A DNA stretch of 64,000 bases from JABMRW01 sp964396965 (GTDB lineage Bacteria; Chloroflexota; Dehalococcoidia; Dehalococcoidales; BS750m-G39). Below the pieces are notes generated by a model that was not told the DNA's origin, did not search any database, and saw nothing but the letters and a program-made list of their open reading frames with translations. The DNA lies in assembly GCA_964396965.1 (NCBI GenBank), contig CAYNGD010000007.1, positions 1 to 64,000 on the forward strand. The letters run 5' to 3'. This document shows, piece after piece, positions 41,384 to 49,901 of the stretch. Each line of letters starts with the position of its first letter. The stretch's first letter is position 1. The position numbers were made by a program, and so were the translations under genes.

Positions 41384-41393
41384 AGTTGCCAGA

Positions 41394-42608
41394 CTATGCG
41401 CTCCTTAGGTTCCGTATAATCTCCCCAAGGTTCGGCCTTTTGCCGTACATCAGCACATAAGCCCTCAGCAGCCTGGCGGCCAGCAACAGTCCCCCGACGA
41501 TGGATAACGCCAGCACGGCTGTACTGACGGCCAGCTGCCATACCGGCACGCCGGCCAAACCAAGCCTCAGCATGGTTACGACCGGCGCGGTGAAGGGGAA
41601 AATATTGAAAGCAATCCAGACCGGACTGTTGGGGAAGAGGAGGAGCAGGGAGATAAACCAGAATGGGGCAAAGTTGAAAACGGTATATATCGCGGCTATT
41701 CCCTGCGCTTCCTGGACAGTGGAGGTTACCGCGGCGACACTGGCCGACAGGACGGCGAATAATGAGTAGCCCAGGACAAAGTAGATTACCCCCAGAACCC
41801 AGAAGCTGGCCGGTATCTGTATAGCGCTGACCACACCCCCGATAGCGGTAGAGGCCAGGTTAAGCAGGAGCGGGAACGAGATGACCCAGACGACCACCTG
41901 TACCAGCCCGGCGGCGCCGAGTCCCAAAACCTTGCCGGCGAGTAACTGCCGGGTCGAGACCGAGGACAATAATATCTCCATCAGTCGGTTCTCTTTCTCC
42001 TCGCTGAGGCTCTGCAACACGTAGGTGGAAGTGAAAATAAGGGAGAGGGCGAGCAGAAAACTGAAAACACCGGGAACGATGAAACTGGCGTACCCCCCCT
42101 GCTGGGGCGCCACCGCTCCGGTTGAGGTAAGCGTGGTGGTGGCCAGATGCAGGGGCGTCTCCACCCTGGTAATAACGTCGGCGGCTACCTTCCCCCCGAG
42201 CAGGTTACTCGAGATGAAATTCTTGATGGCGGCGGTAGTGGCGTCGGGCGGGGCCAGCTCTCTCTGCGTGACGTACCGGTTGATTACTCCCGTCGAGATA
42301 AAGTCCGGCGGGACGACGAAATATTCCTTAATATCCTTGTTAATCAAGGCCTGCTTGGCCGCTTCCGGGCTGTCGAAGCTGACCAGGGTTATGTTCCCCT
42401 GGGTGGTGAACTGGTCGAGGCCGCCGACCTCATCGACGTAGCCGATTCTGGTCACTTCCGGTGGAGGTTTAGTAACTCCTGAGACGATATGCTGAACTCC
42501 TATTGCCAGCAGGGCGATAACCGGCAGGGAGAGGGCCAGGACGATAAATCCGGTCCTTCTTATGGTGCGCAGGAACTCCTGCCTGACTATCAAAAAAGTC
42601 TTATTCAT
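41394..42608 (-). CDS. ABC-2 exporter permease, NatB-like
   Basis: A 404-residue permease with one N-terminal helix (residues about 18-40), a large extracytoplasmic domain (about 45-170) and five to six C-terminal helices, the NatB/YhaP layout. The motif SEEKENRLMEILLSSVSTRQLLAG is present. It partners the ATPase upstream, which overlaps it by eight bases. NatAB is a sodium exporter in Bacillus, but the substrate here is not known. Confidence 0.88.
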   Translation of the reverse strand: MNKTFLIVRQEFLRTIRRTGFIVLALSLPVIALLAIGVQHIVSGVTKPPPEVTRIGYVDEVGGLDQFTTQGNITLVSFDSPEAAKQALINKDIKEYFVVPPDFISTGVINRYVTQRELAPPDATTAAIKNFISSNLLGGKVAADVITRVETPLHLATTTLTSTGAVAPQQGGYASFIVPGVFSFLLALSLIFTSTYVLQSLSEEKENRLMEILLSSVSTRQLLAGKVLGLGAAGLVQVVVWVISFPLLLNLASTAIGGVVSAIQIPASFWVLGVIYFVLGYSLFAVLSASVAAVTSTVQEAQGIAAIYTVFNFAPFWFISLLLLFPNSPVWIAFNIFPFTAPVVTMLRLGLAGVPVWQLAVSTAVLALSIVGGLLLAARLLRAYVLMYGKRPNLGEIIRNLRSA

Positions 42609-43497
42609 GGTTCTTACCCGCCACCTTCAGGAATATTTCGTTCAGTGAGGGAGTGGCCACCTCGAAGCGATTGATGGTTAGGCCGGCACCGGCCAACCGT
42701 TCCAAGACCTGCTGGGGGGTCGTAGTTCTATCCAGGACCAGCTCAAGGTAGCCCTTGTGGGCCCTCTTTTTGGCAACTCCCGGTATCTGCCCCAGCTCGC
42801 CTTCCAAATCGACAATGACCGAGTTGCTTCTATATTTCGACTTGATTTCGGTGAGGTTCCCGTAGAGAACAGCGCGTCCGTTGTCTATCATCAGTATGCG
42901 GTCGCAGAGTTCCTCAACCTGGTTCATCTGGTGTGTGCTCAGGATTACCGCTTTGCCTTTATTCCGCAAGTCCATGACCATGCTTTTCAGCAACTCGGTG
43001 TTGACCGGGTCGAGGGCAGAAAATGGCTCGTCCAGAATCACCAGTTCCGGGTCATGGATGATGGTGACAATGAACTGAATAATCTGCCCCATACCTTTGC
43101 TCAATTCATCAATCTTCTTTCCCCTCTGGGGGAGCATGCCTGTCTCCTTGAGCAGCTCGTCAGCCTTTGCCTCGATGGAATGCCTTTTCATGCCCTTGAG
43201 AGAGGCAAGGTAGATGATGGAATCGATGACCCTCAGCTTTTTATACAGCCCTCTTTCCTCGGGCAGATAGCCGAGCCTGCTCTTGCTGGCTTCACTCAAC
43301 TTTTGGTCGAGGATGGTCACCTCGCCCGAGTCCGGCTTGATAATGTCCATCATCATCCTGATGGTGGTGGTCTTGCCGGCGCCGTTAGGCCCAATCAGAC
43401 CGAATATCTCACCCTGGGCCACCGAGAAAGACAGGTCGTTAACGGCGACCTTATCCGCGAAGGACTTGACTATATGGCTGACTTCAACTGCGGGCAT
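42601..43497 (-). CDS. ABC exporter ATPase, NatA-like
   Basis: A 298-residue ATPase with Walker A (GPNGAGKTT), signature (ELSKGMGQII) and Walker B (LVILDEPFSALD). A C-terminal domain after residue 220 is typical of this export class. It overlaps its permease by eight bases. The start is clear from the normal N-terminus, and a good promoter lies at 43526-43555. Confidence 0.88.
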   Translation of the reverse strand: MPAVEVSHIVKSFADKVAVNDLSFSVAQGEIFGLIGPNGAGKTTTIRMMMDIIKPDSGEVTILDQKLSEASKSRLGYLPEERGLYKKLRVIDSIIYLASLKGMKRHSIEAKADELLKETGMLPQRGKKIDELSKGMGQIIQFIVTIIHDPELVILDEPFSALDPVNTELLKSMVMDLRNKGKAVILSTHQMNQVEELCDRILMIDNGRAVLYGNLTEIKSKYRSNSVIVDLEGELGQIPGVAKKRAHKGYLELVLDRTTTPQQVLERLAGAGLTINRFEVATPSLNEIFLKVAGKNHE

Positions 43498-43525
43498 AGC
43501 CGAAGCACTCTCTACAATTCTTGGT

Positions 43526-43555
43526 ATTATAGCACAGGCTCCAGAGGGGGAACAA
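43526..43555 (-). promoter_or_regulatory. Promoter for the Nat-type exporter
   Basis: Leftward, TTGTTC (43555-43550), an 18-base spacer and a perfect TATAAT (43531-43526), with the exporter ATPase starting about 30 bases further on. Confidence 0.6.
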
Positions 43556-43558
43556 TGT

Positions 43559-44455
43559 TCAAGGCTCCTCGCCGCTATCCTCCAGAGGGACCTGCACCGG
43601 CGGTTCCCTGAAGGGTAGCTTCAGAGCCCTTATCATATCGACGGCATTGCGCGGGGCATAGCCCTGCCAGTGGTTGTTAAAAAAGGCAAACAGCAGACTG
43701 GCCTTAGTTCCGGCAGTCTTCACCCCCTCGGCCAGCTCGTCAATTTCTTCCGGTGAATACAGATATTTATAACGTGTCTCGCTATCTCCCTGCCACCACA
43801 TCTCTCTGTTCCTGCCGTGAAAGCGGAAATAGGCTATATCCGAGGTCAGCGGTATATCGGCGGAGATTGAAGACCGGAACTTGGGCTCGTCAATCTTTAC
43901 CCAGGCAACGTTATTATCTTTTAGAAAGTGGGCGGTGTTCTCGTCGTCGCTCCAGCTCCGGTGCCTCAGCTCAACCGCCAGCCTGTAGTCACTGAAGGTC
44001 CTGATCACGGCGCCGAGTATCTGCTGCCCGAAACCGTCGTTCTTGAAGCCCGGCGGAAACTGGGCGAGGAGAGCCCCCAGCCTGCCGTATCTGGCCAGCG
44101 GCTCGAGGCTGCGCTTGAAAAGGTCAACGTCGTCCTGAGAGATAGCCGCCACCTCGCCGGTAGCCTCCTGGTACATCCTGGGGTGGGTGAACTTCTGCCA
44201 GAGCTTGACGGTGAATAGAAAACCCCCGGGGACGCGCCTTACCCAGTTATAGACATAGCCGGGGTTGGGCGGCCGGTAGAACGAGCTGTTGATTTCCACC
44301 GTGTTGAAGAACCGGCTGTAGTACTCCAGCTCATTTACCATGCCCGGCGGGTAGAAGCGGCCTTTCCAGCTACCCTCCCCTTTGGGGTAGGACCAGCCGG
44401 AGGTGCCGACGTAAATCCTGGCATCAGGAGGCATGTCTCTCACCACTACCCACAA
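43559..44455 (-). CDS. DUF72-family protein
   Basis: A 298-residue protein of the DUF72 (YecE) family, recognised by the opening IYVGTSGWSYP, the EINSSFYRPP segment, LAVELRHRSW and YFRFHGRN. It is a TIM-barrel-like protein of unknown function, widespread in bacteria and archaea. Length is a little above the usual 240-280. It lies alone on the minus strand, with the exporter promoter at its 3' end. Confidence 0.87.
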   Translation of the reverse strand: MWVVVRDMPPDARIYVGTSGWSYPKGEGSWKGRFYPPGMVNELEYYSRFFNTVEINSSFYRPPNPGYVYNWVRRVPGGFLFTVKLWQKFTHPRMYQEATGEVAAISQDDVDLFKRSLEPLARYGRLGALLAQFPPGFKNDGFGQQILGAVIRTFSDYRLAVELRHRSWSDDENTAHFLKDNNVAWVKIDEPKFRSSISADIPLTSDIAYFRFHGRNREMWWQGDSETRYKYLYSPEEIDELAEGVKTAGTKASLLFAFFNNHWQGYAPRNAVDMIRALKLPFREPPVQVPLEDSGEEP

Positions 44456-44812
44456 TTATACCCCCAGTAAACGGCGGCTAAAACCCCCAATCAGTTGAAC
44501 GATTGTTCTAGTATAATGATATCCCCCACCCTCCTGTGGCCGGTTTACCCCCTTACAAAACCAGCCCAAAAGAGTTGACAGGAAATTTATTTGGTGCTAA
44601 TGTTCAATAGCTTGAAACAGCAGCCCAAATAAACGAAAAGCCGGCTAGAAAGCCCTGCGATATTCCACAGTGTAAGGACAGACCCAGAGTTACAGACCCC
44701 CAGGTGGAACTAGTACGTCCGAAGCAAAGAAAAACAGAAGCCTGAATAACCAGCCGTCCCCATGCCCCTCAAGAGCTCATACCTTGCGCTAAAAGTGAGG
44801 ATAGACAAAAAA
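44456..44812. other. Intergenic region before the acyl-CoA ligase
   Basis: About 310 to 360 bases depending on the start chosen for the next gene. A TATAAT (44513-44518) is present on the plus strand but no -35 box at proper distance was found. No gene is supported. Confidence 0.35.
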
Positions 44813-46414
44813 ATGACAGCCAAGCTTTTGTTGAGAGAGCTAAGCCGGTATAAAGTGGGCACCTACGCCGATGTTATCTACCGAAACGCCCTCCTGCATC
44901 CAGACCGGGAGGCCTTGATATTCGGCTCAGAGAGGGTAACCTTTGCCGCATTCAATGCCAGGGTAAACAGCCTGATACACGCCCTCCAGTCGATGGGGGT
45001 TAAGAAGGGGGATGTACTCGGCGTCCTGTCCTGGAACTGCCTGGACTACATCTATGTCTTCGGGGCGGCCATGAAGGGGGGCTTTATCATCTCGCCCTTC
45101 AACTGCCGGCTTCAGGCGGATGAGCTGGACTACCTCATTAACAACTCGGAGGCGAACACCCTTTTTGTCGGGCCTGAATTCGTGGAGATGGCCGAACGGC
45201 TGCGCCCCCGTCTGCCCGGGGTCAGGCACTTTGTCTCATTTGAGGGTTCCACCCCCAATATGCTATCCTACCGTGACCTGCTGGCCAATTTTAGTCAAGA
45301 GGAGCCTGATGCCCAGGTGGAGGAGGACGACCCCCTCTATATCTTCTACACCAGCGGCACCACCGGCGTTCCCAAGGGGGCATTATATACCCACCGCTGT
45401 GCCATCGACGACGCCCGGACCCGCGCTATCGAGATGAGCCTGGAAGCGGGAGACAGGAATATCCTGATGATGCCCCTCTTCCACGTCGGCGGGGCCGACC
45501 CCCTCAGGGTCCTGTTTTATGTCGGCGGCACCAGCATTATCCTCAGGGATTTCGACCCGGTAAAAGTCTTAAAGGCCATTCAGGATGAGAGGGCTACCGA
45601 TATCCAGATTGTGGCCACCCACCTGGCCGCCTTCCTCGCCCTGCCCGATCTCAAAAACTATGATGTCAGTAGCCTGAAGCGAATCTACTATACCAGTTCC
45701 CCTATGCCATTGGAGCTGCTGAAGAGGGGAATAGAAATGTGGGGGTTTATCTTCTGCCAGGGGTACGGCCTGACCGAGACCGGCCCGAACGTCAGCACGC
45801 TGCACGAGGAAGAGCACCGTGTCCTCTACGGGCCGCCTGAAGGGCAGGAGATACTTGCCTCCGCCGGCCAGCCGAATGTTGGGGTTCAGGTCAGGGTGGT
45901 GGACAAGGATGATCATGACGTTGAAGTCGGGGAAGCGGGAGAGATAATGGTCAAGAGCAAGCAGATGATGGTGGAGTGGTGGCATAAACCGGAGGAGACC
46001 CGCCAAACGGTGGTCAACGGCTGGCTGCACACCGGGGATATTGGCCGCTATGACCAGAGGGGCTATATCTACATTGTGGACAGAAAGAAGGACATGATCT
46101 GCTCCGGCGGGGAGAACATCTATCCCCGTGAGGTGGAGGAGGTTATCTACCAGCACCCGGCAGTGCTGGAGGCGGCGGTCATCGGTCTCCCCGACCCCTA
46201 CTGGGTGGAGAAGGTCCACGCCGTAGTCAGTCTGAAGAAGGGAGCAAGCCTTACCGCCGAGGAAATTATCAACTTCTGCAAGGGCAAAATAGCCCGCTAC
46301 AAGGCACCCAAGTCGGTGGAATTCGTTGAATCCCTGCCCAAGAACCCCTCAGGCAAAATCCTGAAGAAAGAACTGAGGCAGAGCTATCTAGGCAGGCAAC
46401 CGGAAAAGGGTTAA
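44813..46414 (+). CDS. AMP-forming acyl-CoA synthetase
   Basis: A 533-residue ligase (550 from an earlier ATG at 44762). ANL-family motifs are complete: YTSGTTGVPKGAL, GYGLTETGPN, the hinge region HTGDIGRYD, and the C-terminal catalytic lysine in NPSGKILKKELR. It activates an organic acid to its CoA thioester through an adenylate. The exact acid is not predictable from sequence. The ATG at 44813 is preferred since it gives the usual N-terminus, though neither start has a strong ribosome site. An enoyl-CoA hydratase follows 33 bases later, so both act in one CoA pathway. Confidence 0.88.
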   Translation: MTAKLLLRELSRYKVGTYADVIYRNALLHPDREALIFGSERVTFAAFNARVNSLIHALQSMGVKKGDVLGVLSWNCLDYIYVFGAAMKGGFIISPFNCRLQADELDYLINNSEANTLFVGPEFVEMAERLRPRLPGVRHFVSFEGSTPNMLSYRDLLANFSQEEPDAQVEEDDPLYIFYTSGTTGVPKGALYTHRCAIDDARTRAIEMSLEAGDRNILMMPLFHVGGADPLRVLFYVGGTSIILRDFDPVKVLKAIQDERATDIQIVATHLAAFLALPDLKNYDVSSLKRIYYTSSPMPLELLKRGIEMWGFIFCQGYGLTETGPNVSTLHEEEHRVLYGPPEGQEILASAGQPNVGVQVRVVDKDDHDVEVGEAGEIMVKSKQMMVEWWHKPEETRQTVVNGWLHTGDIGRYDQRGYIYIVDRKKDMICSGGENIYPREVEEVIYQHPAVLEAAVIGLPDPYWVEKVHAVVSLKKGASLTAEEIINFCKGKIARYKAPKSVEFVESLPKNPSGKILKKELRQSYLGRQPEKG

Positions 46415-46447
46415 TATTTACTTCTTGAGACTCAGTGGAGGCGTATC

Positions 46448-47221
46448 ATGGCTATCATTGAATACACCAAGGAAGACAAAATCGCCCTGTTTACCATCAA
46501 ACGGCCCGAAGCTTTGGGGGCCTTAAATGTCGAGGGCATGAGACAGCTACAAGACGCCCTCCTTGATTTCCGTGACGATGACAAGCTTCTGGTGGGCATA
46601 ATCACCGGCACCGGCAACAAGGCCTTCAGCGCCGGGGTGGATATAAAAGACTATCTGCCCTTTGTCAGAAGTACGGTGGATAAACCGTGGCAAAGGCCGA
46701 CCGGGATAATACGTGGGCTGAATATATGGAAGCCGCTTATCGCCGCCTGCAACGGCCTGACCGTAGGCGGCGGCCTGGAGCTGGCCCTGGCCTGTGATAT
46801 TATGATCGCCTCGAAAAACGCTACATTCGGCCTGCCCGAGGTAAGGAACGGCGTCTGCCCGGGGGGCGGCGGCACGCAGAGACTGCCCAGGACTATCCCG
46901 AGACGCATCGCCGCCGAGATGCTGTTCACCGGCAAAACAATTGACGCCCAGGAGGCCTACCGCATCGGCCTGGCCAACAGGGTGGTGCCTCCAGCCGGGC
47001 TTATGAGCGAGGCCAGGAAGCTGGCTTTAGCTATCTGCCAGAATGCCCCGCTGGCGGTGAGGGCGGTTAAAGAGGCTATGGTCAGGGGCCTGAGCCTGAG
47101 CCTTGAGGACGGCCTGCAACTTGAGGATGACATCGTAAATTATGTTATGTCAACCAGAGACTTTGAGGAGGGGATCACCGCCTTTAAGGAGAAGAGGAAG
47201 CCTAAATTCGAGGGTAGGTAG
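46448..47221 (+). CDS. Enoyl-CoA hydratase/isomerase family protein
   Basis: A 257-residue crotonase-fold protein. Oxyanion-hole segments KAFSAGVDIKDYL and the TVGGGLELALACD region are clear, and LPEVRNGVCPGGGGTQRLPR follows the family pattern. GTGGAGG lies just before the ATG. Crotonases hydrate, isomerise or cleave acyl-CoA esters, and the upstream acyl-CoA synthetase suggests a short catabolic route. The substrate is unknown. Confidence 0.88.
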   Translation: MAIIEYTKEDKIALFTIKRPEALGALNVEGMRQLQDALLDFRDDDKLLVGIITGTGNKAFSAGVDIKDYLPFVRSTVDKPWQRPTGIIRGLNIWKPLIAACNGLTVGGGLELALACDIMIASKNATFGLPEVRNGVCPGGGGTQRLPRTIPRRIAAEMLFTGKTIDAQEAYRIGLANRVVPPAGLMSEARKLALAICQNAPLAVRAVKEAMVRGLSLSLEDGLQLEDDIVNYVMSTRDFEEGITAFKEKRKPKFEGR

Positions 47222-47330
47222 CCCGCGGCTTTGTCACAGTTTTGTAACTCTTTTCCGTCGAAATTTATGACTTTTAAACGCCCTGTGATTTAGGATAGTC
47301 TGGATAAACCATTAAGACCGGAGGTAAATC

Positions 47331-47795
47331 GTGAAAAGGGTGCTGATAGCCTACTTCAGTCCGGGCGGTAACACTGAGGAAATGGCCAGCTACATCGCCG
47401 AGGGTGTCCGTTTCGGGGGAGACCAGGCGGTGAACAAGAAGATATCGGAAATAAAGAAGGCGGAGGACCTGGCCGGCTACGACGGCTACATATTCGGCTC
47501 GCCCACCTATTCCCTGGACGTGCCCGAGCCGATGAAGAAGTTCCTCCTCATGGTAGAGAAGGCGGGGCTAGAGGGGAAGCTGGGGGGCGCCTTCGGTTCC
47601 TATACCCACGAAGTTGCCTACAAACACGACGACTATGCCCCCGCCATCATCTTCAGTTCCCTGCGGGACGTTGGCAAGATGGAAGCCTTTGAGCTGGGCC
47701 CCTTCCACCTGAAGGAAGAGCTGGTGACCACCCCCGAGGGAATCAAGGCCTGCCAGGACTACGGGAAGACCTTCAGCCAGAAGCTGGCCGGCTGA
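47331..47795 (+). CDS. Flavodoxin
   Basis: A 154-residue flavodoxin with the FMN-phosphate loop SPGGNTEEMA (residues about 10-19), the second FMN loop GSPTYSLDVP near residue 57 and a third near GSYTHE. It carries one or two electrons between redox proteins. It starts with GTG after CCGGAGG. No redox partner is adjacent. Confidence 0.88.
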   Translation: MKRVLIAYFSPGGNTEEMASYIAEGVRFGGDQAVNKKISEIKKAEDLAGYDGYIFGSPTYSLDVPEPMKKFLLMVEKAGLEGKLGGAFGSYTHEVAYKHDDYAPAIIFSSLRDVGKMEAFELGPFHLKEELVTTPEGIKACQDYGKTFSQKLAG

Positions 47796-47804
47796 AGGTG
47801 GGCC

Positions 47805-48038
47805 TCACTTGCCCCCGCCCCTGAGCTGTTGCCACCTCTCCTCACCGAGGCACTGGCGGGCTGAGGCACACCATTCGATGCAGGAAGGCACCTTCTCCCG
47901 GTAGACCTTGGCCCCGCACTTGGGACACTTCACCTTCATCTCGTCGGAGAACATCTCGACCTCGGCCCCACAGCCCGGGCACTTATGCAGCGAGACCCGC
48001 AGATTACGCATATCCTGACCGGGACACCGGTTGTACAT
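47805..48038 (-). CDS. Small double zinc-ribbon protein
   Basis: A 77-residue cysteine-rich protein: KCPGCGAEVEMFSDEMKVKCPKCG forms one zinc ribbon, and CIEWCASARQC adds a second cysteine group near the C-terminus. The ATG at 48038 is chosen because AGGGAGG lies six bases upstream. The function is unknown. Similar small proteins occur beside Fe-S and redox genes in anaerobes. It converges on the flavodoxin gene nine bases away. Confidence 0.75.
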   Translation of the reverse strand: MYNRCPGQDMRNLRVSLHKCPGCGAEVEMFSDEMKVKCPKCGAKVYREKVPSCIEWCASARQCLGEERWQQLRGGGK

Positions 48039-48102
48039 AAACAACCTCCCTACTAAAAATGATACCACCTATCGGCTCACGGAAACAAGCAAACCATCCC
48101 CT

Positions 48103-49032
48103 TTATTCCTCGCCCCGGTTCTGTTCCGGCGAGATACCGCAGACAAGGCCGGTGGGGCAGCTCTGGCACTCGAGCTGAAGGGTGGTGTGCCTGATATCGA
48201 AATCCTGGGCCAGGTGCTGATTGACCGCCTCCACAATCTCGGCGCTGCGGCTCACCGTCTGGTCCTCGATGCGCAGGTGAGCGCTCAGGGCGTTCAGGCC
48301 CGAGGTAATCGTCCAGATATGGATATCGTGCACATCCTGCACCCCGGGGACAGCTTTGATGGCCGCTACCACCTCAACAACCTTGATATTCTGGGGAACG
48401 GACTCCAGGAGAATATTTGACGATTCCCCGACTATCCGCACCGCCCCCCACAGTATGATGACGCCGATGAGGACGGCGATGATCGGGTCGGCGATATACC
48501 ACCCCGTGAACAGAATGATTACTCCGCCAATAATCACCCCCACCGAGGATATGGTATCCCCGACGATATGCCAGAAGGCGGCTTTTATATTCAAGCTCCG
48601 GCGGCTCCTCCTCCTGAGCAGCAGCACCATGGCCAGGTTGGCTACCAAGCCGATGGTAGCCACCGCTATCATCAGCGGGGTACGCACCTGGGGCGGGTTG
48701 AAGAACCGCCAGTATGCCTCGTAGAAGATAAAGAGTGAGACCAGGACCAGGACGATGCCGTTGGTCAGGGCGGCCATGATTTCGGCGCGATGATAGCCGT
48801 AGGTCCTGCTGGCCGTCGCCGGCCGTCTGGCCAGGGCCATGGCAAAGAGGCTCAGCCCCAGCGCCAGGCCGTCAACCAGCATATGCCCGGCATCGCCGAG
48901 AAGGGCCAGGCTGTTGCTCAGGATGCCGCCGACGACCTCGACCGCCGTAATTACCCCTACGATGACCAGGGTTATCTTCAACGGCTGGCCGCTTTTGTCA
49001 GCTAAATGGCTGGCTTCGGTGTACTGGCTCAT
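48103..49032 (-). CDS. Cation diffusion facilitator (zinc/cobalt/cadmium efflux)
   Basis: A 309-residue CDF transporter with six membrane helices. The metal-site pairs are visible: H-x3-D in helix II (GHMLVDGLAL) and H-x3-D in helix V (HIVGDTISS). A cytoplasmic C-terminal domain (residues about 215-295) ends in a Cys-rich tail (LECQSCPTGLVCG). It exports divalent metal, most likely zinc, in exchange for protons. The HD-HD site favours zinc over manganese or iron types. Confidence 0.9.
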   Translation of the reverse strand: MSQYTEASHLADKSGQPLKITLVIVGVITAVEVVGGILSNSLALLGDAGHMLVDGLALGLSLFAMALARRPATASRTYGYHRAEIMAALTNGIVLVLVSLFIFYEAYWRFFNPPQVRTPLMIAVATIGLVANLAMVLLLRRRSRRSLNIKAAFWHIVGDTISSVGVIIGGVIILFTGWYIADPIIAVLIGVIILWGAVRIVGESSNILLESVPQNIKVVEVVAAIKAVPGVQDVHDIHIWTITSGLNALSAHLRIEDQTVSRSAEIVEAVNQHLAQDFDIRHTTLQLECQSCPTGLVCGISPEQNRGEE

Positions 49033-49123
49033 CTAATACGCTAACATTCTAGTCGGCGGGGGATGAAAAAGTTATAAAATGAGGGAGGAAGAACTTACAA
49101 AATTATGACATTTGCCAAAAAAG

Positions 49124-49149
49124 AAAGGGAAGCCCTAGGGCTTCCCTTT
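49124..49149 (-). terminator. Intrinsic terminator of the NADH-dehydrogenase-like operon
   Basis: A perfect 26-base palindrome, followed on the minus strand by CTTTTTT. It lies 24 bases after the stop of the gene ending at 49173. On the plus strand a shorter T run follows, so some bidirectional action is possible. Confidence 0.85.
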
Positions 49150-49172
49150 TAAATTAGATACCAACCGGCGGT

Positions 49173-49889
49173 TTAAGAAGGGGCCGCCGCCTCCTTTGTC
49201 ATCATCGCCTCGATTTCAGCATAGGGTATCTTCACCCTGGGCAGCACCGGTTTGCCGTCGGGCCCCATCTTGATGGCACCGGTGGGGCAGATGAAGACGC
49301 AGTCGCCGCAGCCGATGCACTCCTCATTAAGCTCATAGGCGTAGAAGGGAGCGGCCACCTCGCGGTAAATACCGCGATTGACCAGGCTTATCGCCGACTT
49401 GCCGATTATCTCCTGGCAGGCCCGGACGCAGAGGCCGCAGAGAATGCAGTCCTGGTCCCCCAGCACGAACCTCGGCTTCTCCACCCCGTACTCCTCGGCC
49501 AGCTCCTGTATCCTCCTCACGTTGGGGCACCGGGCCAGCATCAGCTCGATTATCCCCTCGCGCAGCTTATTAATCTTCTCGGTGCTGGTCCTGACTATCA
49601 GTCCATTTTTCACCGGGTAGAGGCAGGCGGCGACGAACTTGAACTTACTACCGCCGTCCTCGCTCACCTCGACAGTGCAAAGCCGACAGGCCCCGTAGGG
49701 CTTGACCGCCGGATGATTGCAGAGCGCCGGGATGTTACCGATGCCCTTCATGCGCTGCACCGCCTGAAGGATTGTCTGACCAGCCGAAACGATAACCCCC
49801 TTGTCGTCAACAGTCATGTATACCGAATGCACCCCATCAGCCTCCCTCACCTCAATAGTGGTCTCGCCATCAATCCATACCTTAGCCAT
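49173..49889 (-). CDS. NuoG/HoxU-like diaphorase Fe-S subunit
   Basis: A 238-residue protein. The N-terminal 2Fe-2S ferredoxin has cysteines in CNHPAVKPYGACRLC plus a later Cys (VAACLYP). A long linker leads to two 4Fe-4S motifs (CILCGLCVRAC and CIGCGDCVFICP). It lacks the molybdopterin-fold part of true NuoG, so it corresponds to HoxU- or HndD-type electron-transfer subunits without a catalytic hydrogenase domain. It is the last gene of the leftward trio and receives electrons from the NuoF-like protein. Confidence 0.85.
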   Translation of the reverse strand: MAKVWIDGETTIEVREADGVHSVYMTVDDKGVIVSAGQTILQAVQRMKGIGNIPALCNHPAVKPYGACRLCTVEVSEDGGSKFKFVAACLYPVKNGLIVRTSTEKINKLREGIIELMLARCPNVRRIQELAEEYGVEKPRFVLGDQDCILCGLCVRACQEIIGKSAISLVNRGIYREVAAPFYAYELNEECIGCGDCVFICPTGAIKMGPDGKPVLPRVKIPYAEIEAMMTKEAAAPS

Positions 49890-49901
49890 AACACACCTCC
49901 T

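Noticed and set aside
31993..41386. A shared 16-base word (GTACCGCCCACCACAG, at about 31993 and 41371) that resembles a tRNA 3' end with CCA, suggesting attachment-site repeats together with the tRNA fragment at 29808.
   Set aside because: About one shared 16-mer is expected by chance in a window of this size. The flanks show no T arm, and on the minus strand both copies code for VVGGTV, a simpler explanation.
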